A stretch of DNA of 64,000 nt from Anoplopoma fimbria (GCF_027596085.1 NC_072459.1:20940555-21004554), one strand, 5' to 3'; shown: positions 26,669 to 39,078, numbered from the stretch's first letter. Numbers and translations: made by a program. The notes: generated by a model not told the origin, from the letters alone.

Positions 26669-29600
26669 TGTGCATGAAGCTTGAGAGACTTCCCTGTGCA
26701 CACATCTAAATTCGCCACATAAAAAACAGCTTTAGGGCGCACAATGAAATCACAGACAACAGGTGGAACAACAACAAACAAAAATGAAACGCTTGCCACT
26801 AAAATGACCGGTCATGTGACCGAAAAGATCCACATGTAAACTTCACCAGATTCAACATACAGTGGGGGAAATAATTATTTGATTTTGTAGGTTTGCCTAC
26901 TGACAAAGAAATGAACGATCTATAATTGTTATGGTAGGTTTATTTTAACAGTGAGAGACAGAATATAAAAAAAATAATCCAGAAAATCACATCATATAAA
27001 AGTTATAAATTGATTTGCATTTGATTGAGTGAAATAAGTATTTGAGCCCCTACCAACCAACAAGAATTCTGGCTCCCACAGACCGGTTAGATTAGTCCTC
27101 TCACTTTAAGAAAGTACTCCGAATCTCAACTTGTTACCTGTATGAAAGACATCCGTCTCAGTTCATTACCTGTATAAAAGACACCTGTCCACAGAATCAA
27201 TCAATCAGATTCCAACCTCTCCACCATGGGCAAGACCAAAGAGCTGTCTAAGGACGTCGGGGCAAAGATTGTAGACCTGCACAAGGCTGGAATGGGCTAC
27301 AAGACCATCGGAAAGCAGCTTGTTGAGAAGGAGACAACTGTTGGTGCGATTATTCGGAAATGGAAGAAACACAAAATGACCATCAATCGCCCTCGGTCTG
27401 GGGCTCCACGCAAGATCTCGCCTCGTGGGGTATCGATGATCATGAGAAAGGTGAGGGATCAGCCCAGAACTACACGGGAGGAACTTGTAAATAATCTCAA
27501 GGCAGCTGGGACCACAGTCACCAAGAAAACCATTGGTAACACACTACGCCGTAATGGATTAAAATCCTGCAGCGCCCTGCAAGGTCCCCCTGCTCAAGAA
27601 GGCACATGTACAGGCCCGTCTGAAGTTTGCCATTGAACACATGAATGATTCAGAGAAGGCTTGGGAGTAGGTAATGTGGTCAGATGAGACCAAAATCGAG
27701 CTATTTGGCATCAACTCGACTCGCCGTGTTTGGAGGAAGAGAAATGCTGATTATAACCCCAAGAACACCATCCCCACCGTCAAGCATGGAGGTGGAAACA
27801 TTATGCTTTGGGGGTGTTTCTCTGCTAAGGGGACAGGACGACTTCACCGCATCGAGGGGAGGATGGACGGGGCCATGTACCGTGAAATCTTGGGCGACAA
27901 CCTCCTTCCCTCAGCCAGGACACTGAACATGGGTCGTGGATGGGTCTTCCAGCACGACAATGACCCAAAACATACGGCCAAGGCAACAAAGGAGTGGCTC
28001 AAGAAGAAGCACATTAAGGTCATGGAGTGGCCTAGCCAGTCTCCAGACCTTAATACCATAGAAAATCTGTGGAGGGAGCTGAAGCTTAGAGTAGCCAAGC
28101 GATAGCCTCGAAACCTTCAGGATTTGGAGAAGATCTGCAAAGAGGAGTGGACCAAAATCCCTCCTGAGATGTGCGCAAACCTGGTGACCAACTACAAGAA
28201 GCGTCTGACCTCTGTGCTTGCCAACAACGGTTCCTCCACCAAGTACTGAGTCATGTTTTGTTAGGGGATCAAATACTTATTTCACTCGATCAAATGCAAA
28301 TCAATTTATAACTTTTATATGATGTGATTTTCTGGATTTTTTTTGATATTCTGTCTCTCAATGTTAAAATAAACCTACCATAACAATTATAGATCGTTCA
28401 TTTCTTTGTCAGTGGGCAAACTTACAAAATCGGCAAGGGATCAAATAATTATTTCCCCCACTGTAGGTCCCAAATCATGCCCTACCATGAGTTATATCAG
28501 CATTTATACATTTACACGTTCTTTTTCTATTGCTGCTGTGACAGCTCAACGTCTCTGTGTGAGATCAATAAAGTTGATCTCATCTCATCTTAAAACAACA
28601 CTAAAGAGTTAACAGTCAACCTCTCGGCTATCTGTGCTAGATAGATATTTAGTTAGAAACATGGCTATTAGCTCTGGTTTGGTATTGGTTAACAAACATG
28701 ATGTCATCTTTAAATCAACCTAAAAGGTATTCAGTTTACAATCAAATAAAACAGAGACAAGCAGCGGCTCACCACTTCAGACACTCACGTGAAGGTTTAA
28801 TCTTTTACTGCATAAATAATATGCTTTTAGTTTGGCGGTGTGGCTTCGCTCATGTGACGCCCGAAAGCTGTATCCGAGCAAGATTTAGTACGCACTAAAT
28901 ATTACCATTTTTGACCACATGGAAATTGATCCAATTGATCAAAAATCCCCCCAAAGTACCCCATTGGCCTTGATGAACACAATAGAAAAAACATGCTGTG
29001 ATTTGTTATCAAAAACTTTTGACATTTTAAAATATCCGTAAGAATTGCCTTTTTTCGGCGAATGGATGGCGATCACACAGAAACCCCCTTACTGTCAACA
29101 GACCTAGTAAAGCCATTCATCTTCTGAATGCCTTTTGATCTCTAGTTTGTGGTTGTAAGATAACACATTGTAACACACAACAGTTACCAACAAAATAAAA
29201 TAAATAGTCAAAATGTATTCATACTGTGGTTCAATTTGCTCTCATAATTACAGTATATTGTAGTTTTTGCAAGGGTTATTGCTGTTTCCATGGAAATACA
29301 TGAAGGTCTGACTAATAACTGGAAAAGAACTGAGTCACATCAGTAGGTTTCATTACTTATGTAATGGTTTAGTACTCCTGCGAGTCAGCAGATCCTTGGC
29401 AATGACCGACCTATCAACAGAGGCTATAACTTGTCGAGTCAGCCAGCATACTTCAGCTAATGCTTACAAAGGGTTAATGGGATTTCCCAAACTGAATATT
29501 TATATTTATATGTATATATTATATTTACAGAGCTGTTATTGAATCTAAAATATTAAAATTATTGCTGAGCAATCATGAGTAAAACTACACTGGTAGATTT

Positions 29601-32600
29601 GTTCTGGTGCTGTTTAAGTAGTTGGTGGGTTGTCTTTTACAACGGCATATCAAACAAAATTAACAACAAAACCATGAGTTACAATGTTGCCGTGAAAATG
29701 TCGGGCTAATATTTTTGTTGAGCACGGCTGCTGATTGGCTGCCATGCTGATTTGAGAAAGTCATTTTCTCAAAGGTAATAAAAAAAGAAAATTAAATGGC
29801 TACTATTGGGACTAACATCATCACAGATTAAAAAAAAAATGGGCTCACTGGATCTACAAGAAGCTCAGCTTTCCATTGTAACCAATTCATGCAGTTGCAA
29901 GCGTGTTTAGGGACCCCAGTGTGCAGAAATATTCAAATACAGCATTTTAGAATAGACGATAATAACACATTTATACTGTTTGCAAAAAAACTGCATGTTT
30001 TTTGCCCCAAAAACTGCATGGGATCATCATAAAGTGGCTGTAAAGGAAAGATTTCCGGCTATCCATAGAACACATTTTCATTCGCATATTTTGAGGTGAG
30101 AGGTCAAGAGACCACTCCAAAAATGGCCATGCCAGATTCCCCCCTCGCCAAAATTTAGCCGAGCTTCTGATTGAACAATGGATTAATTAGGTCGTCTAGT
30201 TTCATGTGATAACAGTATCTACAGCCTCTGAGAGACAGTACGTCAGATTGTTAATTGACTTTCAGTCACTTAATAAATCCATTAATCAATGCTGCACTTA
30301 AACAGTGAGACCAGTGTTCAGGCTGAACTGCAGGTGTCCCCAAAGGCACTTAAATATAAATAGCGGACTATTTATTGATAGGAATATCCCGGAGAAATCC
30401 ATAAAGGACTAGTCAGGATCAGTTTTATATGAAAACAGGGTCACTCAGGGTCAATATATACTGACTTTAACTAAGATGCCTGGGTGGACTGGACCCAAAC
30501 ACAGGGCATAATAAAAGTCCTGCTTTTGACCGACGACGCTGCCTCTTGAATGACAAACCTCCGCGTAATCTGACCAATCACAAGCCACCTTCTACCACAC
30601 TTGATAAAAGAATAGCCTCGGAGTCGTCCAGCAGAAGTTAGGGTGGAACTCCAACACAAGGCTGTGCTGTCTCTCTGCTCTTGTGGTTCTTAGTTTGTTG
30701 CCCTGCGTGGTGTGTCTTGACCAAAGGCCACTTTAAGTTACAACCAATAATACATGAAAACGAAATTCCAGTGTTGTCCATTATATTGTTATCAGGATAC
30801 CTGGGCAGTGTGCACACAGGCTCTCCACCTATTCCAATGACTGAAGAGAGATTTTAGCATTTGGTATCACACGTGGTCCTGTAATAAAATTCCAAACTGA
30901 CAGATTAAAAATGTAAATATATATTTGGGAGCATTAAGCAGCTACATTGTATAATCAGCAATCACTGACTGGGAGGACGACATATGTGAATGGCCTGAAA
31001 TCACATATGAGGACTTTTCTTTTTTTTACTTTGTAATGTCTCTTTGTGTAGATGGCTCCGCTTTGAAGAACTACAAAAGTACTAAAGCATATTAGTACAC
31101 CTGCTGGTCGGACTCGGTAAACAACAGCACATGTCAATGGTGTTTTAATAATTACTCTCACTGCCATAAGGGTAGACAAAGAGAGTTAAAATCTATAAAT
31201 ATTAGTTCACCTAGAGAGCCAAGTAAAGCAACCTGCCTGAACCCAGACCAAGGTTGGCTGAGTGGTTAATTGGCTTGAGTCACTCTAGTCAGCTGGATGT
31301 CAGGCCGGTAACCAGATCAAGATTGGACAAAGGACTCTACGAAAGACTCTTGTCTCCCGGCTATACTGGCATGAAACACACAATGGGGACATTGATAATT
31401 TGGTACACTAATGTAGTACTGAAATTTTGGGAAATGTGATTGTTTGTTTCATTGACCAAAGTTAGATGAGAACATTGATGCCATTGTCACCTCTCACATC
31501 TTGGCATAAAGACTGGAACCAGCTAGTCCGGCTCTGTCCAAAGGTCTCAAAATGTGCTGGTCGGTGGTCTTTGCTAACCCTTGGTCAGAGCCAGGCTAGC
31601 TGTTCCCAGTCTTTATGCTAGGCTAAGCTAAGCTAACGAGCCGCTGGCACCATCTACATATTAGGGTTGGGTCATAGAGGAATATATTGGCTATTGGCAT
31701 ATGAAGAACGAGTGAGAGCGGCGGCTATGCTAAAGCAAAGTGCATTGGTGTTTGTATGTTTGCTTTTGTTAGCTTTGTTTTGTTTGCTTTCTCAGGTGTC
31801 CTATTTGTACATTTTATTTGTACTTAGCTACTTCTCATCATACTAGATTATTGTATGTTTTTTCTTTTTTGGGGTTTTTCCATCTACTGTGGGTTTAGTC
31901 TGGCTAATGAAGGTTTTTATTCTTTCTTTTGTTTGGGATGTTAATGTATTTGCTTTGTTTAGCAACCTGTGTCCCAAGGTTACTATGGGGCCAACTAATG
32001 GGGATCCTTAATAAAATAAAATCTTAATCCAGTGTAGAGACATGTGTGGCTATGCGAGACTACTCAGCGGCAGAATCTTGTTCCTCCTGCATTTTCTCAC
32101 ATCTTACTTGTTGAATTAAAGGTTTATTTCAACCAAACCAGAGGTTCTGATTGTTGGAACAGTGGAAAGACAAACCAAGACGGTTTTGGGGATTTTTGTG
32201 GAGTGTGAATAAAGTGTGCTAGTCCCACTAAGCTAGTCCCAGTTTGGTGGAAGAGAGAGGGACACACACACACACCTGCATGAATATATTGGCATTTTGG
32301 GGTTATTGGACTGATGGTGTGTGGTTGGAGAATTTTAACTTATTGCCCAACTCTACTAAATATTTACCGCATAGACATGACGTGTTTTGGTGAGAAAACT
32401 AAAAATTATTTTGGGGAGATTTTGGGAAGCAAGTCACGCTAACAAATAATTTGTGTAATGTTAAAGCAGTCTCTTGAATAATCAGTCTATCAAAAGAAAA
32501 ATAACTGGCAACAATTATTTTAATAATCAAGTCATTTCTTAGGCAGAAATGGCAAAGAGTCTTTTAGTTCCAATTCTCAAATGTGACATTATGCTGCTTT

Positions 32601-35600
32601 TACTTCGTCATTGAACTTTCGCCTGGGGGCTGTAGTAGATTGTGCTGGGCATTTTTTAAAGAGTTGTTTATGCTGCAGGTGAAGAGAGGCCAAAACCCTT
32701 ATAAACATTCCTGCCACGACAGATCCCCAATCACATTCCTGCTCTTCTCATTTTATGATTGCAATCAGGATCGGGTGCATCCCTAAACTCTGTGAAAAAA
32801 CAGGATGACTTAATTAGCTATTCAGCTCACATCAACACACACACACACACACACACACCTGGAGTCATTTCTTCCACACAAAGCTCCACTTTGTGGTTCT
32901 TATCAATCAGCTTCCCTCGCCTTTGTGTTCGTGTGTGTGTGTGAGTACACGTGCGTTTTCAAGGAAAACAAACACACCCAGCTACATTCCAACAGCTTTT
33001 TTGCGGACGCACAGAGCTAGCCTTGTATCGGGCTCGACACAGTCCAGTATTTGTGAGAAAAAGTGCGATGCAGGACAACCTAACTATATAAAAAGGTTTT
33101 CTACAGGCTGTGATTGATCACTTATTGTTCTTTACCAATATTTTCTGTTCTGAAGGTTAAATGTGAGGGACGTTTTTTCCAAAACGACGTGCTGCAGGGG
33201 CAGGTTTTAAGACTTGCTGAGTGCCGGAGCAGGTTTGAGGCCACATGATGTCAACAATAATTATCAACCAGTTTTGAAATTGCATAACAGCAGTCAACAT
33301 GCCCAGGCAGGGAGACTCAGTTCACTGGATCAGTTACCTGCAGCAGAACACGTAAAACTGTAGGACAAATTACAGTCATCATGTCACTTTCTCTCTCATC
33401 CTCCTTTCACATCATATTCTGTCACGTTGAATCTGTTATGGATGCTATCACAATGTAAACCCATCCACCATAAAAATATGAATTACAGTGATGTGTAGAG
33501 TGACAGTTACAGTAGTTTGTTTTTATGCCATGATTATCACATGGTTGTCAAATACAATGCTCTGAGAAAAAAACTGAATAAATATTTATTGCAACTCCAA
33601 TCCAGGTCTGTTTATTTCATATCCCTGCCATACTGCCAGTCTTAAGGGTAGGAAGTTGTTTACATTATTGTAATAATAACATAGTTACTTAAAACAATAG
33701 TAGACACAAAATAACTTGATTCCTTATATTTTATTGCGTCATAATAGCAACATATCGTCATGTGAGTTGTCCGTCTGGTATCTACCGTCTACCTGATGTG
33801 AATGCAGTATTACTACAGTAGTTGCATTCTAACCGCACTGCTGTTGCTATTATACTTAATAGATATATAAAAATAAAATTGTGTAAACATCTGCCAAGGC
33901 TCAGTACTCATTTCTTTCAGCGAATTGACAGAATAAAAAAAATCAGCACCAGTTTTTCCTTTCATGTTTTATAAATAATAAAGTGTTATATTTAAGATTA
34001 ATTTTTGTGTTTGTTCTCATTCATAAAGTAGTTAGTAGCACGTTAGTAGTATAATATATAGAATAATGGGCTTCTGTGCTCTTGCTTGTAAACATATTTT
34101 TTTATGTTACTTTAAAAAAACTCACATTACTGTTTTTAATGCCTAGGTTACTTTTTTAACTGTTAACGTTACGTTTTTAATACGCTTACGCTACTTTTTT
34201 AAATGCTTAAGTTATTGTTTTATGCTAACATTGCTTTTCTCAATGCTATCATTATTATCTTTTTATGTTCATACTTCTTTTAATCAAATGTAATGTTACT
34301 TGTGTGAGGTGGGGTTGACATTTTAACCTGAGCTGCTTTTTGTGTGTGGTTTCTTTTTTTTTTGAGGGAGACACATTTAATACTCGAAAGAACTAACGCT
34401 TACCCAGACTAACTTTGCGTAGTCTTAGGTAAGTGTCATTACTGCTAATAGCCTCCATTTCTCACTTGAATTGTATGGTATGTGTCATGTTAGCTAGCCA
34501 GAAAAAGTGGCATGTGGTAGAAAGGTTTAGGAAATGCAAGGACGAGTTTTACATATAAATGCAAACAACTATTTTATTTAAAATAAGTCGTTTTATTTAT
34601 TAATCCTTAAAATGTCCATAAATAAGGTATTGACATTGTGGCACTTTGTTTTCTACACACGGATTCTCAACGGATTTATTTATTTTCTTGCTTGAACTAT
34701 TAAGCTGAACTCGCTGAATCACATTTCCATTTGATTTCCTGGATCTTATTGCAGTTTTACTTTTGACTGTGGTAAAGTAAGCGTAATGTAACTTTATTTA
34801 AAATCTTGTTTCCACATTGTTCACAGTGACAGTACCCTCTAAATTGAACAGAAATGTTTTCTGAATGAGAGAGCAGGTGGTTGCACATCAGTGGCGGATG
34901 CTGGCTTGGCACAATTTGCTAGGCAGCTAACGGTAGCAGTTATCTTGGTAGTAAACAACGCTGCCTCAGGCCACAAGCCCAGTTTTAGCTGCACGGTGGC
35001 TAAAAAGGTCAGCGGTTAAATGTTTTAAGGTCCAAGAAAATGTTAAGAATTCCTTTTTTGACCTGAAGCCTGGCCTGAAATAAAACCTGTTCCTCCTTAT
35101 TATCTTCTGCCGTCTGCATTTGTGGACATTGATTAATATTTCTCGCCTTGGACAGTTTGTATCTTATAATTACATAATAAAATTGGAGAGAAGGGAAGCT
35201 GAATAGGTTAAGTGAAGATGTGCATGTGTGTGTGTGCTGCTGTCTACCATTCTGTGGAAGCTCAAAGAGAAGAGATTAAGAGACAAAGGAAATGATTGAA
35301 ACAACGCACGACTTCCTCCTCCGTTAACATCTCACACACAGGGGTTGATTTCACCACAGTATTTCCTGCTGACTCTAGCTCAAACTGTGTGTGTGTGTTC
35401 GTTTGAACATAGATCTTGATTTAACACACAGTTTTTCTCTATAACGTAGTGCTCCTTTCTCCTTCAACCCACCAAACCCCCCCCTTTCACTGCGGCAGTC
35501 AGCTGGTTGAGCTTTGTGCATCGTGAAACAAGTCTCAACGCGTCATGATGCAGCCCTTGTTGACACATTACTTCCTCAGTGTGAAAGATTACTTAATACC

Positions 35601-38600
35601 ATAAAATATAACATAATAATATACCACGTTATAGAAGAGATGAGAACAGGAAATGAGAAGCCTTGATAGTGAATCGCTGTTTGGGCAGAGTTGAACAACC
35701 TGGTTCTTCAAAAGCTAAATGCTCCGCTATGCTAACAAGCTAGTTATGCTATTTTGGTGCTGAGCAGGTAGCATGAAGCCAAAACAATTAGCCGAAATAT
35801 GCTCAAACCGCTCCAAAGACCCGAGGGGAACTGGTGAGTTAGGCTGGGGATATTCATCATCCCAAGAGGATGAATCTGAAAATGTACTCGTTCATGCTCC
35901 CCAGAGGATGTCAGACCATCTACATCACTAAGTATCCGACAAAAACATGCTCACCTTGATTGGCCCAGTGCTGAACTGGATCTTCCTATTCGGTGGCGCG
36001 GGCTCCTCTTCCTCGGGTAGACCTGGGATCTCGGAGCAGCTGGTTTCCGGCTGATACGCCTCCTCATCTTCCTCATCCTCCTCGTCGTCTAGCTGGCTGC
36101 CCCCAGAGTCCTCCTCCCCAAGCCCGCTGTACGCGCTGATATCCACCAGGTCGCCCTCCGAGTAGTCCTCCTTCCTGGAGCCATCCTCATCGTTATCCTC
36201 CTCCTCGTCCCTCCTCTCAGAGTCCCCTCCTCTCTCCTCCTCTTCCTCCGAAGAAGGAGAGGAACCCGGAGGCTCTTTTTCACCATTTTCCAGGGAGGCA
36301 TGGACCTCCGCCTGCACCAGCCTGGATCCAGCCTCAGAACCACCGGTGGAGCCGTCTTGCTCGTCGGCCTGCGGCTCTTGCTCTGGGGCAGACACCGTAC
36401 TTGAGCCCCTGGCTTCAGTCGCTGTTGGCTGGGCCTCCGACTCTGGTTTGACTCCCGAAGAAGAGGAGGACGATGAGGAGTAGGAGGAGTTGGGGAGCTC
36501 GTCTCCTGACTGCCCGAACAGTTCGTTCTCCCCGCAGGCCATTGCTTCTACAATGCTCCTCTGTAGAGTCTCTTCTGCTGCCTGGGTGCTAACACCGCTA
36601 GCTGCCACCTCCTCGCGGTCCTCCTTACCTGGAGGGAGCACCTTCCCCTAAGAGAGAGACAAGGAGAGATCATCTAATTATTAAATAAATGAATAGTTTT
36701 TCCAACAAGCTTTACCTTTGTTTGTGATATCCTGCATTTTTTTTTTTAAAGTTAAGCAAAGTCTTCTCACCTTCCTTCCGGTAGCCTCCGTTCTGGCTGG
36801 AGGTTTGGGCTTTGGTGCTAGGGCAGGGCCTGACCGACGTTGAGGGGGGTGGACATTGTTTGGCTGTTCGCCCTTCTCAAACACGGCACTGAGCTGGCTC
36901 ACGGTGGGGCTGACGGCATCACCGGGCCCGACAGAAGCAGCAGCGGTAAGAGTAGCGGGAAGAGGAGCGGTAGCCGGAAGAGGAGCGGTAGCTGGAAGAG
37001 CAGCGGGAGCCGGAAGAGGAGCGGGAGCTGGAAGAGCAGTGGGAGCCGGAAGAGGTGCGGGAGCTGGGGGGTCGTCCAGTCGGTCCAAAGCCTCAGTGGA
37101 GCCGTTAAAGCGAGCCACGACATCTAGACGGCTGTCCTGGAAGCCCGATGCCCGCTCTTTCTTCAGCAGGATCCGGTTGGTCGCGGCTTGTTTCTCCTGG
37201 ATGAGACAAGGGTCAGTCATGGCCTTGTATTAGAAAAAGAATGCCCAAGTAAGTAACACGAATACCCTTCTGACCTGTAGAGTCCGCTGTTCGAAGATCC
37301 TCCTGGTCTCCTGGAGTTTGGAGAAGCCTCCACCCTCTCCGCCCGGTTTGGAGTCAAAACGGTTGACCCTCTCTGAGACCGTGGCCCCGAGCTTGAGCAG
37401 GGCGCTGTGGTCGACGTTCTCGTTAAGGCTGGATGCCCTCGGTAGGGACAGTTTCACCGCCTGCTCTACACCTGAATGTGACAAGAAAGTTTATTGGGAA
37501 GAGTGTTAAGAGCAAAAAGGGAAAGTATGAAAGGTTTGTTAGAGAACATATTCCAGTTCACACCACTTAGGTCGCATCGGCTGTTGGATTTCGGATTTGT
37601 AATTTTGCTATCTTCCCAGATCTCAGCTGTTACTTTAGTGAGCCCAATTGTATCATAACTAATAGAGATGATAGCCAAGAATAAGACAACCCAAATTGAT
37701 ACGATATTTTTTTTTTTTAATTTGTCATTTTTTAGATGGCAAACAGAATCACAATCATGAAAAATGAAATCAAATGTGAAAAATTGAGGTTTGACTCTTT
37801 CATAAGTAAATTAAATAATTTGAATCTACATGTTTTTGTCTCTCCCTGTCTTTATACTGACGTGGAAACAAAAATGATGACCAACAATCTTATTATGGGT
37901 TAATTCAAGAGGTTTTAAATAACAAAAACATACAATACTCTTCATCCTTCTTTTGTTTGACCTTGTAACTCCCAAATGCATATACATAGCTACGGGTATG
38001 CTAACATTTGCAGTGTACATTACATTAGAGCAGATATACACTGTTTAATTAATTCCATATATTCTTTTGAGAGGCTTAAAGAATGAACCTAAACTAACTC
38101 TTAAGATACTAATTATTGTTTTTATTAGAGCTTTTTACACACTGCTTCAACATTAGGAAAATCCAAAACGTGACAGGCCTGCCATGCCATGTTACAATAC
38201 CTAAGCTATTTAGACAATTGGATTGTCTGTTTAGTGGAGGGGTTCAGTGAACAGTTAACCAACTCCCACCTGACTACAGGTCTAATCAGCCATAGTAAAT
38301 GAACACCTGTGTGGGTGTGTACGGCCTTCAAAAGCCTGGACAAGGAAGGCTTTAAATTGGAGATTAATAAATAGTGGGTGATAAAATGGTAACATAATAA
38401 TGAAAATAATCCTCATTGAGTTATCATCACACTGTGTATCCTAAAGGCTTTGACAAAACTCGAACTAGCGAAGTGTATTACCAATCATTTTGGCTCCCTC
38501 CTCCTCGTCGCCAGGGGACTGCATCTGCATGAACATGTTCTTGATGCGGTGAACATTTGATCCGTAATTCCGGCCCCTCCCGGTTGGGCGAGGCAGAGGA

Positions 38601-38806
38601 GTGGGTTTCGGGGCCGGACCGGAGCCTCCGTTTGCGGCATTGTTGAGGTGGTCGGTGGCCTTCTTGAGCGCCGCCAGGCCCGCCTCGTAGGCATTGCGGT
38701 GGGGCGAGGGACTCCGCAGGTTTGAGCTCCCGCTCCCCGCGCCCGTGCTGCTGCCGGCAGTGGTCCCTTTGCCCCCCGTGGCTGTCGGGGGTTCGGTCTT
38801 CATCAT
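18664..38806 (-). CDS. ppp1r9b: Spinophilin / neurabin-2 (protein phosphatase 1 regulatory subunit 9B)
   Basis: Scaffold that targets protein phosphatase 1 to F-actin and membrane receptors, notably in dendritic spines. Coding exons in transcript order: 38806-38482, 37471-37275, 37196-36771, 36647-35955, 25106-24974, 24404-24284, 23208-23104, 22842-22707, 21227-21084, 20977-20924, 20765-20634, 19497-19400, 19291-19195, 18717-18664. All junctions are GT-AG and phases close exactly, giving 904 aa plus TAA, longer than the mammalian protein (about 815 aa). The start MMKTEPP and the [12 protein letters not shown] region match the family N-terminus. [20 protein letters not shown] distinguishes spinophilin from neurabin-1. 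Much of the extra length is in exons 3-4 (Pro/Ala repeat and acidic tracts). The gene looks intact. Confidence 0.95.
19640..20480. repeat. Dispersed repeat family C, two adjacent copies (ppp1r9b intron 11)
   Basis: Two consecutive partial copies share TCTTTTAACCAACT(T/G)CAG, CCTGATCA(A/T)AACT(A/T)CCAAAT, GTTTGTTTACATAATGC and GGGATATGT(A/T)AATGATAAG. They occur at 19660-19890 and 19990-20200. The second continues into a tail with GATGGCAGTGGGATCAAAA and TTATTATAGGAGCTG. A third copy with the same tail lies at 50965-51410 in the same orientation. Confidence 0.7.
21395..21515. repeat. Dispersed repeat family D (AAGCTAAGCTAGC), copy 1
   Basis: Contains AGAGCCAGGCTAGCT, then CTTTATGCTAAGCTAAGCTA. 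The same ordered blocks occur at 31580-31660. This is a widespread fish repeat, here in ppp1r9b intron 8. Confidence 0.65.
22515..22587. repeat. (AC)n microsatellite
   Basis: AC tract of about 73 bp with CG interruptions near 22532, in ppp1r9b intron 8, about 120 bp from the exon 8 donor. Confidence 0.96.
23104..25106 (-). other. ppp1r9b: ppp1r9b exons 5-7: PP1-interface segment and PDZ domain
   Basis: Exon 5 (25106-24974) encodes [20 protein letters not shown] and the following [18 protein letters not shown], the segment that extends the PP1 interface. Exons 6 (24404-24284) and 7 (23208-23104) encode the PDZ domain from about residue 592, with carboxylate-binding loop [10 protein letters not shown] and [20 protein letters not shown]. 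The PDZ domain binds C-termini of receptors and p70S6K in the mammalian protein. Confidence 0.93.
24889..24964. repeat. (GT)n microsatellite abutting the ppp1r9b exon 5 donor
   Basis: About 75 bp GT tract on the + strand. On the transcribed (-) strand the exon 5 donor reads GTACTCACC and runs straight into CA repeats within about 10 nt. Confidence 0.97.
25195..25400. repeat. Fish dispersed repeat in ppp1r9b intron 4 (putative)
   Basis: The text from GTCTGTCTGTGTGTCCTTCC through CATCCGATCTACTTCACATT to GAAATTTGGACATGC resembles an abundant teleost repeat known from many fish genomes. Only one copy is in this window, so the call rests on recognition rather than an internal match. Confidence 0.4.
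26590..26665. repeat. (TG)n microsatellite
   Basis: TG tract of about 75 bp in ppp1r9b intron 4, 200 bp left of the Tc1 element. Confidence 0.97.
26860..28463 (+). mobile_element. Tc1-like transposon 1, degenerate
   Basis: 1604 bp element bounded by CAGTGGGGGAAATAATTATT and its inverted copy ending CCCCCACTG, flanked on both sides by TA. The terminal inverted repeats are long, about 190-200 bp (26860-27050 and 28265-28463), and highly similar, including the internal AAGTATTTGA(G/T)CCCC motif. The transposase lies inside on the + strand. It is inserted in ppp1r9b intron 4, antisense to that gene. Confidence 0.95.
27226..28249 (+). pseudogene. Tc1-like transposase, inactivated
   Basis: Begins [12 protein letters not shown] with the paired-type helix-turn-helix region and a GRPR-like linker ([10 protein letters not shown]). 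The DDE catalytic domain follows, with [11 protein letters not shown] (first Asp), HDNDPKHTA (second Asp) and [15 protein letters not shown] (Glu), spacing consistent with DD34E. Breaks: a frameshift around 27570 where the frame leaves the family sequence, a TAG in place of a sense codon at 27668-27670, and a TAG at 28103-28105. The intact C-terminal frame then continues to TGA 28247-28249. It cannot make a full transposase. Confidence 0.92.
31580..31660. repeat. Dispersed repeat family D, copy 2
   Basis: AGAGCCAGGCTAGCTGTTCCC followed by CAGTCTTTATGCTAGGCTAAGC; the same order as at 21395-21515. An inverted fragment (CATAAAGACTGGAACCAGCTAG) lies just upstream near 31507. Confidence 0.65.
34125..34251. 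repeat. Degenerate ~21-bp tandem repeat
   Basis: About six imperfect units of the form TTAC(T/G)TTTTTAA(T)GCTTA(C/A)G, for example TTACTTTTTTAACTGTTAACG and CTACTTTTTTAAATGCTTAAG. Located in ppp1r9b intron 4. Confidence 0.6.
35955..38806 (-). other. ppp1r9b: ppp1r9b exons 1-4: actin-binding region, low-complexity linker, PP1 docking motif
   Basis: Encodes residues 1-547. The N-terminus contains [15 protein letters not shown], the conserved part of the F-actin-binding region. Exon 3 contains [12 protein letters not shown] and [15 protein letters not shown], conserved in spinophilin, separated by a Pro/Ala repeat (about residues 219-262). Exon 4 is Ser/Glu/Asp-rich and ends with the RVxF-type PP1 docking motif KIQF at residues 538-541 (KIHF in mammals), in the context [12 protein letters not shown]. 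Exon 4 is 693 nt in phase 0. Confidence 0.93.
36955..37070 (-). repeat. ppp1r9b: Coding tandem repeat (LPAPAP units) in ppp1r9b exon 3
   Basis: 18-bp units encode [12 protein letters not shown] variants (about seven). They sit between [12 protein letters not shown] and [10 protein letters not shown], where mammalian spinophilin has only a short linker. The repeat stays in frame with the rest of the exon. Confidence 0.85.
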
Positions 38807-39016
38807 GTTTGGTAAATCAGATGCCGACCGTTGAAAAGCAGCTCAGCAGGGACGAGGATGGCAGCATCCTGGAGCTGTTTGACATTCACCTCCTGAATCA
38901 CATAGAGAGACAGATCGATGGGTCATATTTGTGATGAATGATTTTCAATGATATCTAATCAATCATAACAGATTCCCAAGATGAGTTACCAAAACCCAAA
39001 GCTTGGTCATCTGGAA

Positions 39017-39078
39017 AAATAGATTTGAACCAGGAACATTGCGGTTGACGGTCAGCGCCTCAAACCGGTCGACAACCT
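39017..39078 (-). repeat. Possible tRNA-derived SINE head
   Basis: On the - strand the text contains a B-box-like GGTTCAAATC preceded by TTTGAGGCGCTGACC and CGCAATGTTCCT, resembling tRNA-derived SINE promoters of fish. The A box is degenerate and the tail was not delimited. Confidence 0.4.

Larger units (their letters stand above)
25107..35954 (-). other. ppp1r9b: ppp1r9b intron 4 (about 10.8 kb)
   Basis: Largest intron of the gene. Besides the Tc1 element at 26860-28463, it holds TG and AC microsatellites, repeat family D copy 2 and a 21-bp degenerate tandem repeat near 34.2 kb. A GGGGATCC(TTAATAAAATAAAA) tail near 31997-32025 looks like the 3' end of a retroelement. A tRNA-like TGGCTGAGTGGTTAA box at about 31255 was noted but has no convincing partner box. 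No additional exon was recognised. Confidence 0.6.

Noticed and set aside
27844..28098. 84-aa - strand ORF inside Tc1 element 1
   Set aside because: Antisense shadow of the transposase catalytic domain.
31252..31320. Possible tRNA gene or SINE head (TGGCTGAGTGGTTAA)
   Set aside because: An A-box-like motif is present but the B-box region (GGTAACCAGATC) and stems are too degenerate to call.
36856..37233. 125-aa + strand ORF rich in Gly/Ala
   Set aside because: Antisense shadow of ppp1r9b exon 3 and its Pro/Ala repeat.
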